64,000 bases of DNA from Gammaproteobacteria bacterium HGW-Gammaproteobacteria-2. GTDB lineage: Bacteria; Pseudomonadota; Gammaproteobacteria; Xanthomonadales; Xanthomonadaceae. The DNA lies in assembly GCA_002840015.1 (NCBI GenBank), contig PGZE01000004.1:1-64000 (forward strand). The letters run 5' to 3'. The position numbers were made by a program, and so were the translations under genes. Of the stretch, positions 9,150 to 18,460 are shown one piece after another (positions within the stretch are counted from its first letter, which is position 1; each line of letters opens with the position of its first letter). The notes below the pieces were generated by a model. That model worked only from the letters and a program-made list of their open reading frames with translations. It searched no databases and had not been told where the DNA came from.

Positions 9150-10349
9150 ATGAAGGTTATACCTGCCATTTTTGCTTTACTGCTGCTTTCGTCTACCCCT
9201 CTCGCGGTGGCGCAAGCACCGCTGCCCGTGCCCACGCCGCAGCCAACCCTGCAACCCGCACCCACGCCGCCACCGCCGTCAATCACCGGCAGCGCCTGGC
9301 TGCTGATGGACTACGCCACAGGCCAGGTGCTCGCTGGTGAAAACATCGATACCCGCGTCGAGCCCGCCAGCATCACCAAGGTGATGACTTCCTACGTGGC
9401 CGCCGCCGAGCTCAAGGCTGGCAAGATCAACGCCGCTGATCTGGTGACGATCAGCGAAAACGCGTGGCGCAGCGGCGGCGCCGGCACCGACGGCAGCACC
9501 AGCTTCATGCCGCTGGGCAGCCAGGTGAAGTTCGATGACCTGCTGCACGGCATGATTGTGCAATCAGGCAACGATGCCTCGATCGCTATCGCCGAACATG
9601 TCGCGGGCAGCGAAGAAGCATTCGCCGCGCTGATGAACCAGTACGCACAGCGGCTGGGCATGAGCGGCAGTCACTTCGTCAACGCACATGGCCTGTCCAA
9701 TGCCGAGCACTACAGCACCGCTCGCGATATTGCCGTGCTGTCGCAGGCCCTGATTCGCGATTTTCCTGATGAATATGCCTATTACAAATTGAAGGAATTC
9801 ACCTTCAACAACATCCGCCAGCACAACCGCAACTCGCTGTTGTGGCGAGACGCGAGTGTGGATGGCATCAAGACCGGCCACCATTCGGGCGCCGGTTATT
9901 GTCTTGCCACATCCGCACTGCGCGACGATCAACGTCTGATTTCAGTGGTAATGGGCTCAACCAGCGAAAAGCTGCGTGCCGACGACAGCCAGGCGCTACT
10001 CAATTGGGGCTTTCGTTTTTATGAAACGCATACGCTGTATGCGGCAGCAACCCAGGTTGCCGAGGTGAAGTTGTGGAAAGGCAAGTCCGATACCGTTGCC
10101 CTGGGACTTGTTGCGCCGCTGCGGATTACCCTGCCACGCGGACGCTACAACGATCTCAAGCCCACCATGGATGTGCCCGCGCAGTTGCTGGCGCCGGTCG
10201 GCAAAGGGCAAAGGGTTGGCACCTTGCGGGTTAGCCTGGATGACAACGTGCTGGTGGAGCGTCCACTGGTGGCGCTGGATGACATCGCCGAAGGCGGGCT
10301 GTTCAAACGCCTCAATGACGGCTTCTGGATGTGGTGGGAAGCCGATTGA
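9150..10349 (+). CDS. dacA: D-alanyl-D-alanine carboxypeptidase (PBP5/6 type)
   Basis: Trims the terminal D-Ala from peptidoglycan pentapeptides in the periplasm. The 399-residue protein has a signal peptide ending near AVAQA, a proline-rich linker, and an S11-family domain with SITK (catalytic Ser74, Lys77), SGN at 139-141 and KTG at 241-243. A PBP5-type C-terminal beta domain follows, and the last residues (KRLNDGFWMWWE) fit an amphipathic membrane anchor. AAGGA lies about 6 nt before the ATG. It is the last plus-strand gene of the wall cluster and faces the rhomboid gene. Confidence 0.95.
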   Translation: MKVIPAIFALLLLSSTPLAVAQAPLPVPTPQPTLQPAPTPPPPSITGSAWLLMDYATGQVLAGENIDTRVEPASITKVMTSYVAAAELKAGKINAADLVTISENAWRSGGAGTDGSTSFMPLGSQVKFDDLLHGMIVQSGNDASIAIAEHVAGSEEAFAALMNQYAQRLGMSGSHFVNAHGLSNAEHYSTARDIAVLSQALIRDFPDEYAYYKLKEFTFNNIRQHNRNSLLWRDASVDGIKTGHHSGAGYCLATSALRDDQRLISVVMGSTSEKLRADDSQALLNWGFRFYETHTLYAAATQVAEVKLWKGKSDTVALGLVAPLRITLPRGRYNDLKPTMDVPAQLLAPVGKGQRVGTLRVSLDDNVLVERPLVALDDIAEGGLFKRLNDGFWMWWEAD

Positions 10350-10452
10350 CGGTTCTGGCCAAGCAGACACGTTTCAACGCGAGGGCTTGGTCGGCAGTGG
10401 GAACGGCGTGACTTTTTCAACGATCACGCCGGTCGGTCGCCGCCGTGCGCGA

Positions 10453-11148
10453 TCAGGCACCAAACCTGCGCAGCCGGCGTGCAATGCTGCGGCGTGATGC
10501 CAAAGCGTACACCACACCAAATGCAAACCCGCTCAGATGTGCCCACCAGGCAACCGCACCGAAGGCAGGGCCGACAAAGGTAAACAACCCTTGCAACAGT
10601 GCCCAGATGCCGATCAATACCAGTGCCGGGGCGCGCACGAATTGCAGGTACAGGCCCAGTGGCAACACCACGCCCAACGACGCGCGTGGAAACAGGGCGA
10701 CATAGGCACCGATCACCGCCGATACCGCACCACTGGCGCCAACGATGATGCGATTGGGCGAGTCCAGCAGTGCCGACGCTGCCAGATTCGACAACGCACC
10801 ACCCAGCATGAACAACAACAGGAATCGCCACGAGCCCATTGCCCGCTCGCTGGGCAAGCCATAAATCATCAAAAACAGCATGTTGCCCAACACATGAACC
10901 CATCCGGCATGGACAAACAGCGCGCTGACGAGGCTGACTGCACGCCCCCCATGTACGGCTTCATACCATTGCTGCAAAGACGTGGGCAGGGCGCCGGAAA
11001 CCGTACCCCAACGCAGTAGCGCGGCATTATGCGCACCCGGCTGTTGCAGCGTTACCAACCAAACGAAAACCGTCATCGTCAGCAACACCAGCAGCGGCGT
11101 TGCCCAGCGCAGCACGCGGCGATGACGGGAGGGGACGTTGACGAACAT
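10453..11148 (-). CDS. Rhomboid-family intramembrane serine protease
   Basis: Rhomboids cut transmembrane substrates inside the bilayer with a Ser-His dyad. The 231-residue protein has about six membrane segments and the full motif set: HVLGN with His85 and Asn89, GASG with nucleophile Ser139, and His204 in the last segment. The start at ATG 11148 overlaps the stop of the gspB-like gene (TGATG); a longer frame reaching into that gene is less likely. The coupling suggests an operon with gspA and gspB. The substrate is unknown. Confidence 0.88.
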   Translation of the reverse strand: MFVNVPSRHRRVLRWATPLLVLLTMTVFVWLVTLQQPGAHNAALLRWGTVSGALPTSLQQWYEAVHGGRAVSLVSALFVHAGWVHVLGNMLFLMIYGLPSERAMGSWRFLLLFMLGGALSNLAASALLDSPNRIIVGASGAVSAVIGAYVALFPRASLGVVLPLGLYLQFVRAPALVLIGIWALLQGLFTFVGPAFGAVAWWAHLSGFAFGVVYALASRRSIARRLRRFGA

Positions 11149-11849
11149 CAGGGCCTCGGCACCAGCACGCGCCACCCGTGCAGATCCAGGATCACGCCGG
11201 CACGGGTGATTTCCGACAGCACCACGCCATCACCCAGCAGCGCGCCTTCGCCTACCCGGTGGCCATCGATGATGGCAAAGCGCTGCGTTGGCTGGTCAGC
11301 AAACACATGCATGGTGATACGCAGCGGCGGCAGGTTCTGCCGATCCGAAGGCGGCAAATCTGCCAGCACACGCAATTCCGGCTCGCTCGCAACGATTGCC
11401 GGCGCAGGTGGCGCTGTAGGTGGTTCGACAGCAATCGCTGGCGACGCTATTGCGGCCACCGTGGCTATTGGTTGGGTTGGCTTTGGCTGCACGGGTTTTG
11501 GCTGTGCTGGCTTGGCAACATTGGCCACCGGAGCACGTGTCGCAATTGCACCGCTTTCAATCAGTGCCGGTGTCGTGGGTACCTGCGGGCGCACATCGGG
11601 CCGCACATCGGGTTGTGCGGCGATGGCTCGGCCGCCATCGCCGAGGGTGGTGGGTTCGCCGTACTTACCGCGTTGACCCAGCCACCACGCGACGCTTGCC
11701 ACCAGTGCCAGCAACAACACAAAAGCGGCCCACCGCCAACCGTTACTGCGTGTTGCGCGCATGGCCGGCATTGGGCTGAGCAGGGACGGTGCCTGGCCCA
11801 GTTGCCGCTGGGCTTCAGACTTGCGCAAGGCTTGCAATATCAAGCTCAT
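11148..11849 (-). CDS. gspB: General secretion pathway protein B-like (GspB)
   Basis: A 233-residue bitopic protein: a short cytoplasmic N-terminus starting MSLILQALRKSE, one membrane segment at about 35-53, a long Pro/Ala/Lys-rich periplasmic linker, and a C-terminal domain ending GVILDLHGWRVLVPRP that fits the T2SS-B family. GspB works with GspA in placing or stabilising the type II secretin in the cell wall. It starts 3 nt after the gspA stop and overlaps the rhomboid gene. No other type II secretion genes are in the window. Confidence 0.8.
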   Translation of the reverse strand: MSLILQALRKSEAQRQLGQAPSLLSPMPAMRATRSNGWRWAAFVLLLALVASVAWWLGQRGKYGEPTTLGDGGRAIAAQPDVRPDVRPQVPTTPALIESGAIATRAPVANVAKPAQPKPVQPKPTQPIATVAAIASPAIAVEPPTAPPAPAIVASEPELRVLADLPPSDRQNLPPLRITMHVFADQPTQRFAIIDGHRVGEGALLGDGVVLSEITRAGVILDLHGWRVLVPRP

Positions 11850-11852
11850 CGA

Positions 11853-13469
11853 TCAATCCAGGCGGGTGCGCAGTTGCGGGCCACTATCATCATTGGCGAT
11901 CAACGCGAGCAATGTTTCCTGCCCGACAACACCATCAGGAAGCAACCCATAACGCGCCTGTGTCCGCTTCACCGCGAGCGTCAGTTCGGCATCAAACAGC
12001 GCCGGCCCAATTGCGCCCTGATCGCCGTCTGCCTGCACGTGTGTGCGCAGCCAGTCTACTGCCGCGCCGCTATCGCCCTGCCGCAACGGCAATACCACGA
12101 ACTCCGGCGCTCGCCAGATACTGATGAACTCGCCATTCCACAGCCGCTCCAGCAACAGGCGGTCGAGCTCGATGCGCTCACCGCCAAGCCACAGCCGGAC
12201 GCGCAGTGCATCCACCCCCAGCAACAATGCCCAGGCATCGACTCCCTCGCTACGCAAATGCACGATGGCCGGGCGCCCCAGACGCGCCAGCTTGCTCAGA
12301 TTGGCGTTGCCACGCAAACAAAACACGCCGCTGCTGAGTACCGCAGGGCAACGGCTGGCAGTGGCGGCGTCAATTGCCTCGGCACGCACCGACCACAACG
12401 CCAACATGCGGTTAAAGGCGAGCAGCAATGATGGGCCTGTCGCACGGATCCGCTCGGTCAGCGTCGCCTGATCCAGTGATTGCGGTGCCGTTGCCGCCGC
12501 TGACCTGGCTGGCACAACATCCGTAACCGGTTGCGCGGGGGTAGGCGCTGTCGGCGGCAGATCATGGCGCGGCAGCAACCACAACAGCAATGCGGCAAGC
12601 GCCACAGCGAGTGCGCCAACCAGCAACGCCGGCGGCGGCGAGTAACGACGGATGCGCGTACTCAGGGCTTCACCGGCCGCACGCTCGACCAGGCGTTCAC
12701 CAATCTGCGCCTGATCGTGGGCGAAGCCGGCCAGCAGCGCCCGGTCGGCAATCACATTGATCACTCGCGGCACCCCACCAGCACGTTCGTGCAAGCGCCG
12801 CACCGCCAGCTTGCTGAACGGAAACCGGGTTGCGCCGGCAACTGCCAGCCGATGGCGCAGGTAGATATCGGTTTCCTCATACGACAGCGGGGTGAGGTGA
12901 TAGCGGGCGGTTACCCGCTGCGCCAGCTGCCGCAATTCAGGCCGTTCGAGCAAATCGCGCAATTCGGGCTGACCCAGCAAAACGATCTGCAGCAGCTTTT
13001 GCGACGGCGTTTCCAGATTGGTCAGCAGGCGAACCTGCTCCAGTGCCAGTCGCGACAATTCCTGCGCTTCGTCGATGATCAGCACCACGCGCTGCCCTTC
13101 GGCATACGCCTTGAGCAGATGGGCATTCAAAACATCCAGCAGGCGTTTGAGGCTGCCGCGCCGACCAGCCAGATCCAGATGCAACTCCTCGCCGATGGTT
13201 TCCAGCAACTCGATTGGCGACAGATGCGGATTGAGGATCAACGCCACCTGGGTATTGTCCGGCAACTGCTCCAGCAGCAGCCGGCTGAGCGTGGTCTTGC
13301 CGGTACCAACTTCGCCGGTGAGTTGCACAAAACCGCCACTGCCACCCTGGCCGATGCCATACAGCAGATGCGCCAGGGCATCACGATGACGCTCGGACAG
13401 GTAGACGAAGCGCGGATCCGGCGTGATCGAGAACGGCGGCTCCTTCAGGCCGTAGAACTCGAGATACAT
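11853..13469 (-). CDS. gspA: GspA/ExeA-type AAA ATPase with peptidoglycan-binding domain
   Basis: A 538-residue protein with an N-terminal AAA domain (starting MYLEFYGLKEPPFSITPDP; Walker A GEVGTGKTT at about 50-58; Walker B LIIDEAQ at about 127), a membrane segment at about 255-275, a C39-peptidase-like region (around 330-430), and a C-terminal peptidoglycan-binding repeat (about 490-530). This is the Aeromonas ExeA layout, in which the protein remodels peptidoglycan for secretin assembly. I chose ATG 13469; a further 81 codons of open frame upstream overlap the preceding small gene. Confidence 0.85.
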   Translation of the reverse strand: MYLEFYGLKEPPFSITPDPRFVYLSERHRDALAHLLYGIGQGGSGGFVQLTGEVGTGKTTLSRLLLEQLPDNTQVALILNPHLSPIELLETIGEELHLDLAGRRGSLKRLLDVLNAHLLKAYAEGQRVVLIIDEAQELSRLALEQVRLLTNLETPSQKLLQIVLLGQPELRDLLERPELRQLAQRVTARYHLTPLSYEETDIYLRHRLAVAGATRFPFSKLAVRRLHERAGGVPRVINVIADRALLAGFAHDQAQIGERLVERAAGEALSTRIRRYSPPPALLVGALAVALAALLLWLLPRHDLPPTAPTPAQPVTDVVPARSAAATAPQSLDQATLTERIRATGPSLLLAFNRMLALWSVRAEAIDAATASRCPAVLSSGVFCLRGNANLSKLARLGRPAIVHLRSEGVDAWALLLGVDALRVRLWLGGERIELDRLLLERLWNGEFISIWRAPEFVVLPLRQGDSGAAVDWLRTHVQADGDQGAIGPALFDAELTLAVKRTQARYGLLPDGVVGQETLLALIANDDSGPQLRTRLD

Positions 13470-13476
13470 GCGAGGC

Positions 13477-13731
13477 TCACTGGCGGACGTTATCCAAGCC
13501 TTTAAGGGCCGATAGTGCCTCGTTGAACGCGCGCGACTCGGCATCCTCGAACGACCCCGCCAAACGCGCGATATCGCCAGGCACTTTCGGCGGCTCGGGT
13601 TCGATGATGCCAAGACCGCGCTTGAGCGCGAACAACAGCACGTCGTGGATTGGCCAATCGCGCTCGCGCGCAACTTCCTTGATCCGCTCGACCATGCCGG
13701 CATCAACGTCACGTAGAAGGATATCGGCCAT
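13477..13731 (-). CDS. Small protein of unknown function, RHH-like N-terminus
   Basis: An 84-residue protein starting MADILLRDVDAGMVERIKEVARERDWPIHDVL. The N-terminus, a short strand followed by two helices, resembles ribbon-helix-helix (Arc/FitA-type) proteins, which suggests DNA binding; this is inference. It ends 7 nt before the gspA start and is probably its operon leader. No toxin partner is adjacent. No function can be assigned. Confidence 0.65.
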   Translation of the reverse strand: MADILLRDVDAGMVERIKEVARERDWPIHDVLLFALKRGLGIIEPEPPKVPGDIARLAGSFEDAESRAFNEALSALKGLDNVRQ

Positions 13732-13782
13732 TACATTCCCAGTTTGACATCCCCCTGTAGCGCAAAGCTTAACGTGATCGCG

Positions 13783-15054
13783 TCAGGACGCAAGCGCACC
13801 CGACTTTGAACGGCGATGCAGCCACGCCAGCAACAGCAGCGTGGGAAGGATGGAAACTGCGCTGAAGCTGAAAAATCCGACATAGCCCCACGCCTCGACG
13901 ATGAACCCGGATACCCCACCAATCAGCTTGCCGGGCAGGTTGGCCAGCGCGCTCAGCAACGCATACTGGGTTGCGGTGAAATTGCGATTGGTCAACCCCG
14001 ACATGAAGGCAATCAGCACCACGCCGGCGAAACCCTGGCTGAAGTTGTCGCCGGAGATGGTCAGCACAAAAGCCCACAGCTCGCCGGGATGGAACGCCAT
14101 CACGATAAACAGCAGATTCGACAGCGCTACCGCGACTGCCGCAATCAGCAAGCTGCGGTAATGGCCCCAAGCTGCTACCGCAAACGCGCCAACAAAGCCG
14201 CCACCGATACCGATCCACACCCCGTACAACTTCGACACATTGGCGATATCGGCCTTGCTGAAACCGGTATCGAGGTAGAACGGCCCGGCCAACACCCCGA
14301 GCATCTGATCGGGCAGCTTGTACAGGCCAACGAAAGCCAGCAACGCCAGCCCCAGCACCCAGCCAAAGCGGCGGAAGAAGGCCACAAACGGGCCGATCAT
14401 GAACGCCAGCAGTGGCTGTGTGTGCAACGTGGCAGTGCGCTCGGGTTCACGCGCCATCAGCGTTGCCAACAGCGCCGGCAACAACAGCAGCGCCATCACC
14501 AGATACGCCACCCGCCAACCCCAGAACTCGGCCACGTACAAGGCGCCGGCGCCGCCAACGATCAGGCCGATCCGGTAGCCAAGGCTGTAGGTGGCGGCCA
14601 GTGTGCCCTGTTGTTCGAGCGGCGCGATTTCGATGCGATAGGCGTCCACCACGGTGTCCTGGGTCGCACCGGCAAACGCGGTGATCGCCAGCAGCAGTAC
14701 GAACACCGTCATCGCAGCGGTATCCAGGCCGATCAGCGCCAAGCCGCCCAGCCCGCCCATCAACAGCAATTGCGCAGCCAGCAACCAGCCACGGCGTCGC
14801 CCCAGATGCGCCAGCCCCGGTGCCTGCCAGCGATCCAGCAACGGTGCCCACAGAAACTTGAAGACGTAGAAAAAACCGGTGTAGGCGACCAACCCGATCG
14901 CGCCCAGCGACATCCCACTTTCGCGCAACCAGATCGACAAGGTGGGGCCGACCAGCAAAAACGGCAGGCCACAAGCAAAGCCCATCACGAACAAGGTGCG
15001 CGCCTCGGGCTGCGCGAATGCGCTCGCCATCGTCCGCAACCGCTGCATCACCAT
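13783..15054 (-). CDS. ampG: AmpG-like muropeptide permease (MFS)
   Basis: A 423-residue major-facilitator protein with about 12 membrane segments. The N-terminal pattern GFACGLPFLLVGPTLSIWLRE and the loop KFLWAPLLDRW are characteristic of AmpG, which imports anhydromuropeptides for wall recycling. The start is ATG 15054, overlapping the xth stop as TGATG; the longer open frame upstream lies inside xth. The link to wall recycling fits the peptidoglycan genes nearby, though they are on the other strand. Confidence 0.88.
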   Translation of the reverse strand: MVMQRLRTMASAFAQPEARTLFVMGFACGLPFLLVGPTLSIWLRESGMSLGAIGLVAYTGFFYVFKFLWAPLLDRWQAPGLAHLGRRRGWLLAAQLLLMGGLGGLALIGLDTAAMTVFVLLLAITAFAGATQDTVVDAYRIEIAPLEQQGTLAATYSLGYRIGLIVGGAGALYVAEFWGWRVAYLVMALLLLPALLATLMAREPERTATLHTQPLLAFMIGPFVAFFRRFGWVLGLALLAFVGLYKLPDQMLGVLAGPFYLDTGFSKADIANVSKLYGVWIGIGGGFVGAFAVAAWGHYRSLLIAAVAVALSNLLFIVMAFHPGELWAFVLTISGDNFSQGFAGVVLIAFMSGLTNRNFTATQYALLSALANLPGKLIGGVSGFIVEAWGYVGFFSFSAVSILPTLLLLAWLHRRSKSGALAS

Positions 15055-15821
15055 CACCCCAGATCCAGCGCATACGGCGCGTGGTCGGAAAACCGCGGTT
15101 CGGGGTGGATGGCGCAATCGCGCAATCGGGTGCGCAGCGATGGCGTCACCATCGAATAGTCGAGGCGCCAACCGACGTTGTTGGCACGCGCCTGCCCGCG
15201 TTGCGACCACCAGGTGTAGTCTTCGCCGTCCGGGCGCAGGTGTCGGTAACTGTCCACCCAACCATCACCATTGATCAGGCCATCAAGCCACGCCCGCTCC
15301 TCGGGCAGGCAGCCGGAGTTTTTCTGGTTCGAGGTCCAGTTACGGATGTCCTTGCGCGTGTGTACGATGTTCCAGTCGCCGCAGATCACGTAATCGCGGC
15401 CACTGTGCAGCCATTCGCGGAAAATCGGCGCGATCCAGTCCATCACCTCGAACTTGAACGCCTGTCGCTCCGGCCCAGACGAGCCTGACGGCAGATACAG
15501 CGAGACCACGCTGAGGTTGCCAAAGCGCGCTTCGATGTAGCGGCCTTCGTCGTCGAACGGCGCCCAGCCCAGCGCGTCGCGCACTTCATCGGGTTCGTGG
15601 CGGGCATAGATCGCCACCCCGCTGTATCCCTTGCGGGTAATGGCATCTTTGTAGAACGCCTGGTAACCCGATGCCTGCAACGCCGGTTCGCGCAACTGAT
15701 GTTCCTGGGCCTTGGTCTCCTGCACGCACAGCACATCGGCATCGTGCTGCGCGAACCAGTCGAAGAAGCCTTTGCGCGCGGCCGAACGCAAGCCATTGGC
15801 GTTGAACGTGGTGATTTTCAC
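15054..15821 (-). CDS. xth: Exodeoxyribonuclease III
   Basis: An AP endonuclease and 3'-5' exonuclease of base excision repair. The 255-residue protein has the exonuclease III motifs: N-terminal ITTFNANGLR, VQETK with catalytic Glu35, the CGDWNIVHT motif, and C-terminal SDHAPY with Asp246-His247. Length is normal. It is translationally coupled to the AmpG-like gene. Confidence 0.95.
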   Translation of the reverse strand: MKITTFNANGLRSAARKGFFDWFAQHDADVLCVQETKAQEHQLREPALQASGYQAFYKDAITRKGYSGVAIYARHEPDEVRDALGWAPFDDEGRYIEARFGNLSVVSLYLPSGSSGPERQAFKFEVMDWIAPIFREWLHSGRDYVICGDWNIVHTRKDIRNWTSNQKNSGCLPEERAWLDGLINGDGWVDSYRHLRPDGEDYTWWSQRGQARANNVGWRLDYSMVTPSLRTRLRDCAIHPEPRFSDHAPYALDLG

Positions 15822-15901
15822 GGGCGGCTACAGTGATGAACGAAGCCGCATTGTGAAGCATTCACGCCGGTGACCGCGAGCACGCGGCAACCATAAACGC
15901 C

Positions 15902-16342
15902 TCAGCGACCGCGCAACTGCCATTGCCGCAGCGCCGAACCGGCCAGCATCGCCGGCACCAGCCACAGCGCTTCATTGTTGAAATACGCCAGTGACGCAAT
16001 CGCCGGGCCGGGGCAGTAGCCGGCCAGGCCCCAGCCGGCACCAAAAATAATGGCGCCCAGCAGCAGGCGGTGATCGATCACATCGCTATCGGGCAGATGG
16101 AAGCGCTCGCTCCATTGCGGCTTGCCGCGCCGCCGTGCCAGCGCAAACAGTAGCGCACTGACCAGCACCGCACCCGCAATCACTGCGATCAATCGCGCAT
16201 CCCAGTCGCCAGCCACATCGAGAAAACCCAGCACCCGCAGCGGGTCGGTCATGTGCGACAGCGCCAACCCGACGCCAAACAGCGCGCCGCTGCCGAAGCT
16301 CGCCAGCGCACGTAGCGGCGCGTACACAGCGTGCGCGCTCAT
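15902..16342 (-). CDS. DUF6691/YeeE-YedE-type membrane protein
   Basis: A 146-residue membrane protein with about four segments and the motif GYCPGPAIASL near its C-terminal half, which carries a conserved Cys. This is the C-terminal half-type of the YeeE/YedE (TsuA) family, whose studied members take up thiosulfate or other sulfur species. It starts at ATG 16342 in an ATGA overlap with the previous half-protein. A much longer open frame upstream in this phase is only antisense overlap. The pair probably works as a split transporter; the substrate is not shown by the sequence. Confidence 0.85.
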   Translation of the reverse strand: MSAHAVYAPLRALASFGSGALFGVGLALSHMTDPLRVLGFLDVAGDWDARLIAVIAGAVLVSALLFALARRRGKPQWSERFHLPDSDVIDHRLLLGAIIFGAGWGLAGYCPGPAIASLAYFNNEALWLVPAMLAGSALRQWQLRGR

Positions 16343-16779
16343 GGCGATCCGCCAAACAGGTGACGGGTGAGGTAGGTGACCAGCATGGCGACTGCGATGA
16401 ATACCAGCGTCGCCAGCAGCGAACGGCGCGAGCCCCGCGCCAGACCGCACACCCCGTGGCCACTGGTGCAGCCGCCGCCCAGTGCCGTGCCGTAGCCCAC
16501 CAGCAGACCCGCAACGATCAGCATGGCAGGCGAGAAGTCGGCACGCGGGATTGGCAGATCGCCGCTGAGCGCCACGTAGGCACCGGTGCCGGCTATCAGC
16601 CCGAGCACGAACAGCACACGCCAGCGGCGATCCTCGCCAATCGAGCCGAGCAAGCCGGCAGCGATGCCACTGACCCCGGCGATGCGGCCATTGCACCAGA
16701 ACAACAGGCTCGCCGCCGACCCGATCAGCACACCGCCGGCCAGCGCCGGGCCGTAGTGATTCCAGACATCCATCGCCAT
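16339..16779 (-). CDS. YeeE/YedE-family membrane protein
   Basis: A 146-residue membrane protein with about four segments and the family motif GGGCTSGHGVCG carrying two conserved Cys, needed for sulfur relay in the TsuA family. Together with the following DUF6691 gene it would make one complete YeeE/YedE-like channel from two half-proteins. Its ATG overlaps the stop of the FadL-like gene (TAATG), making a three-gene operon. Confidence 0.88.
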   Translation of the reverse strand: MAMDVWNHYGPALAGGVLIGSAASLLFWCNGRIAGVSGIAAGLLGSIGEDRRWRVLFVLGLIAGTGAYVALSGDLPIPRADFSPAMLIVAGLLVGYGTALGGGCTSGHGVCGLARGSRRSLLATLVFIAVAMLVTYLTRHLFGGSP

Positions 16780-18074
16780 TACAGCTTCCAGGCGTAGGCG
16801 ATACCGACGATGTTTTCGCGCAAACGGATATTGGCCTCGCCGCCACCGAAGCCGCCCGGCGGAAATCCGGCCGGGATCGAGTTGCGGCCATTGACGGTCT
16901 TGCCAAATCCATGAGTGACGAACGCGCTGAACTCATCGCCATCGCGCAGGGTGAAAGTGAAACCGGCAGTGAGATGATCTTCGACCACACCCGGCGCGAG
17001 GATATTGAAGAAGGTTTCATTTGCCGGGATGGGTTGATCGACGTGGCTGTAACCGGCGCGCACCGTGAGCCGCTGGCTGAGCGCATGGCTGAGTCCGAAC
17101 TTGTACGTGGTGGCACTGCGCCAGCCAAAGCCCGGGCCGTTGTCGGCACCCAGCGGCACCCCCTGCAGCAACGGCGCCAGCGAATTGCCGACCGAGCCGG
17201 TCTGGCTGTAGCGGATGCGCTGCACATCGGCGGCCAGTGTCCACGCATCAGAGGGCTTGTAGGCGATACCGGCACCATAGTTCTCCGGAATATCGAAGCC
17301 GCCGTTATCGGCAAACAGACCGCGATATTTGTCGAACCGGCCATCGATCTTCGATGCCCAGCTCGCACCGAGAGTAAGCCCAGGCGCCAGCGTGCTCGAC
17401 CAGCCCAGGCGCAGGCCAACACCCACCGAGGAATCGGTACCCTTGTTGCTGACGTTGTCGGGCGCCTGCGAGAATCCCGCGAACAGGCCCAGGCCACGGG
17501 CGTAGAAGCGCTGGTAGGCGATGTTCAGCGCCGCGCCAAAACGATGGTTTTCGCCGATCCGATACGCCAGTGATGGCGTGATGAACAGTTGTTCGAGGTT
17601 GACGCCGGCCTCGCCACTGCCACCAAAGCGGGCGAACGGGTTGTCCTTGAACTGGGTGTTGAGGCCACCGTTGCCATACACCGCCAAACCGGTGCTCCAG
17701 CGCGGCGACAGCCGATGCACCCAGGCGAACTCGGGGATCACAAAGGTCTTGCGGCCATCGCCTTCAAAATGCGCATCGGGGCCAAACGCGTTGCCTTGAA
17801 TATCGGCGCTGCGGCGCGGGAAAAAGCCGGTGGCGCCCAGATCGAAACGATCATCGAGCTCGGCGATGCCGGCCGGATTGAATGCCGAGGCCAGGCCATC
17901 CTGTGGCAGCGCGTAGCCGACGCCGGCCATGCCCTGGCTTTTGACGCCGTAGCCGTGGGCGAAATAGCCGTTGGTGGCCTGCACCGGCAGCGCCATGCTC
18001 AGCGCCGACAGCAGCGACAGTGTCAACGCGTGACGGCGAGGGGTGTGAGTGGGAAGTTGCGTAGACAATGGCAT
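16779..18074 (-). CDS. FadL/OMPP1-family outer-membrane transport protein
   Basis: A 431-residue outer-membrane beta-barrel with a signal peptide ending PVQA and the mature N-terminus NGYFAHGYGVKSQGMAGVG, plus SAFNPAG, all hallmarks of the FadL/TodX family that moves hydrophobic molecules across the outer membrane. The C-terminus carries beta strands ending in YAWKL. I chose ATG 18074 over a longer frame because it directly precedes a standard signal peptide. It leads an operon with two YeeE/YedE-type genes, an unusual pairing of hydrophobic and sulfur transport. Its own substrate is unknown. Confidence 0.9.
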   Translation of the reverse strand: MPLSTQLPTHTPRRHALTLSLLSALSMALPVQATNGYFAHGYGVKSQGMAGVGYALPQDGLASAFNPAGIAELDDRFDLGATGFFPRRSADIQGNAFGPDAHFEGDGRKTFVIPEFAWVHRLSPRWSTGLAVYGNGGLNTQFKDNPFARFGGSGEAGVNLEQLFITPSLAYRIGENHRFGAALNIAYQRFYARGLGLFAGFSQAPDNVSNKGTDSSVGVGLRLGWSSTLAPGLTLGASWASKIDGRFDKYRGLFADNGGFDIPENYGAGIAYKPSDAWTLAADVQRIRYSQTGSVGNSLAPLLQGVPLGADNGPGFGWRSATTYKFGLSHALSQRLTVRAGYSHVDQPIPANETFFNILAPGVVEDHLTAGFTFTLRDGDEFSAFVTHGFGKTVNGRNSIPAGFPPGGFGGGEANIRLRENIVGIAYAWKL

Positions 18075-18460
18075 CGTGAGCTCTCGATTGGTCGAGGCCT
18101 GCGACACCACCGCCCAGCGTGAACCCTGGCGCGGACGATGCCGTCGCAGGATTCGGTGAGGTGAGGAAGGGGTTACCTGATCAGCCGTGCCGTTATCCGC
18201 GAGACGCGCAGATGCCACCGCAACAACAATAGTGGCGATCGGGCGCGGCGGAAGGAGTCGAATGGCTGATCATGACCTGGCCAAGGTAGCGTGCAACGCC
18301 GCCGCTGTAATGCCACGATTGCTCATATCGACAGAACGATTGCTCATGACGCGACAATGATGAACGGTGTTCGACTGCCTGAAACGTCGGTTGTCATGCG
18401 CTCATTCAAGGCACCAGCGCAGGGGTACACTGAAGGCTTGTCCACAGCGGAGACATCGCC

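Noticed and set aside
13816-15159. 447-codon plus-strand open frame
   Set aside because: Antisense to the AmpG-like permease; its product is Gln/His/Arg-rich with no domain, typical of a high-GC shadow frame.
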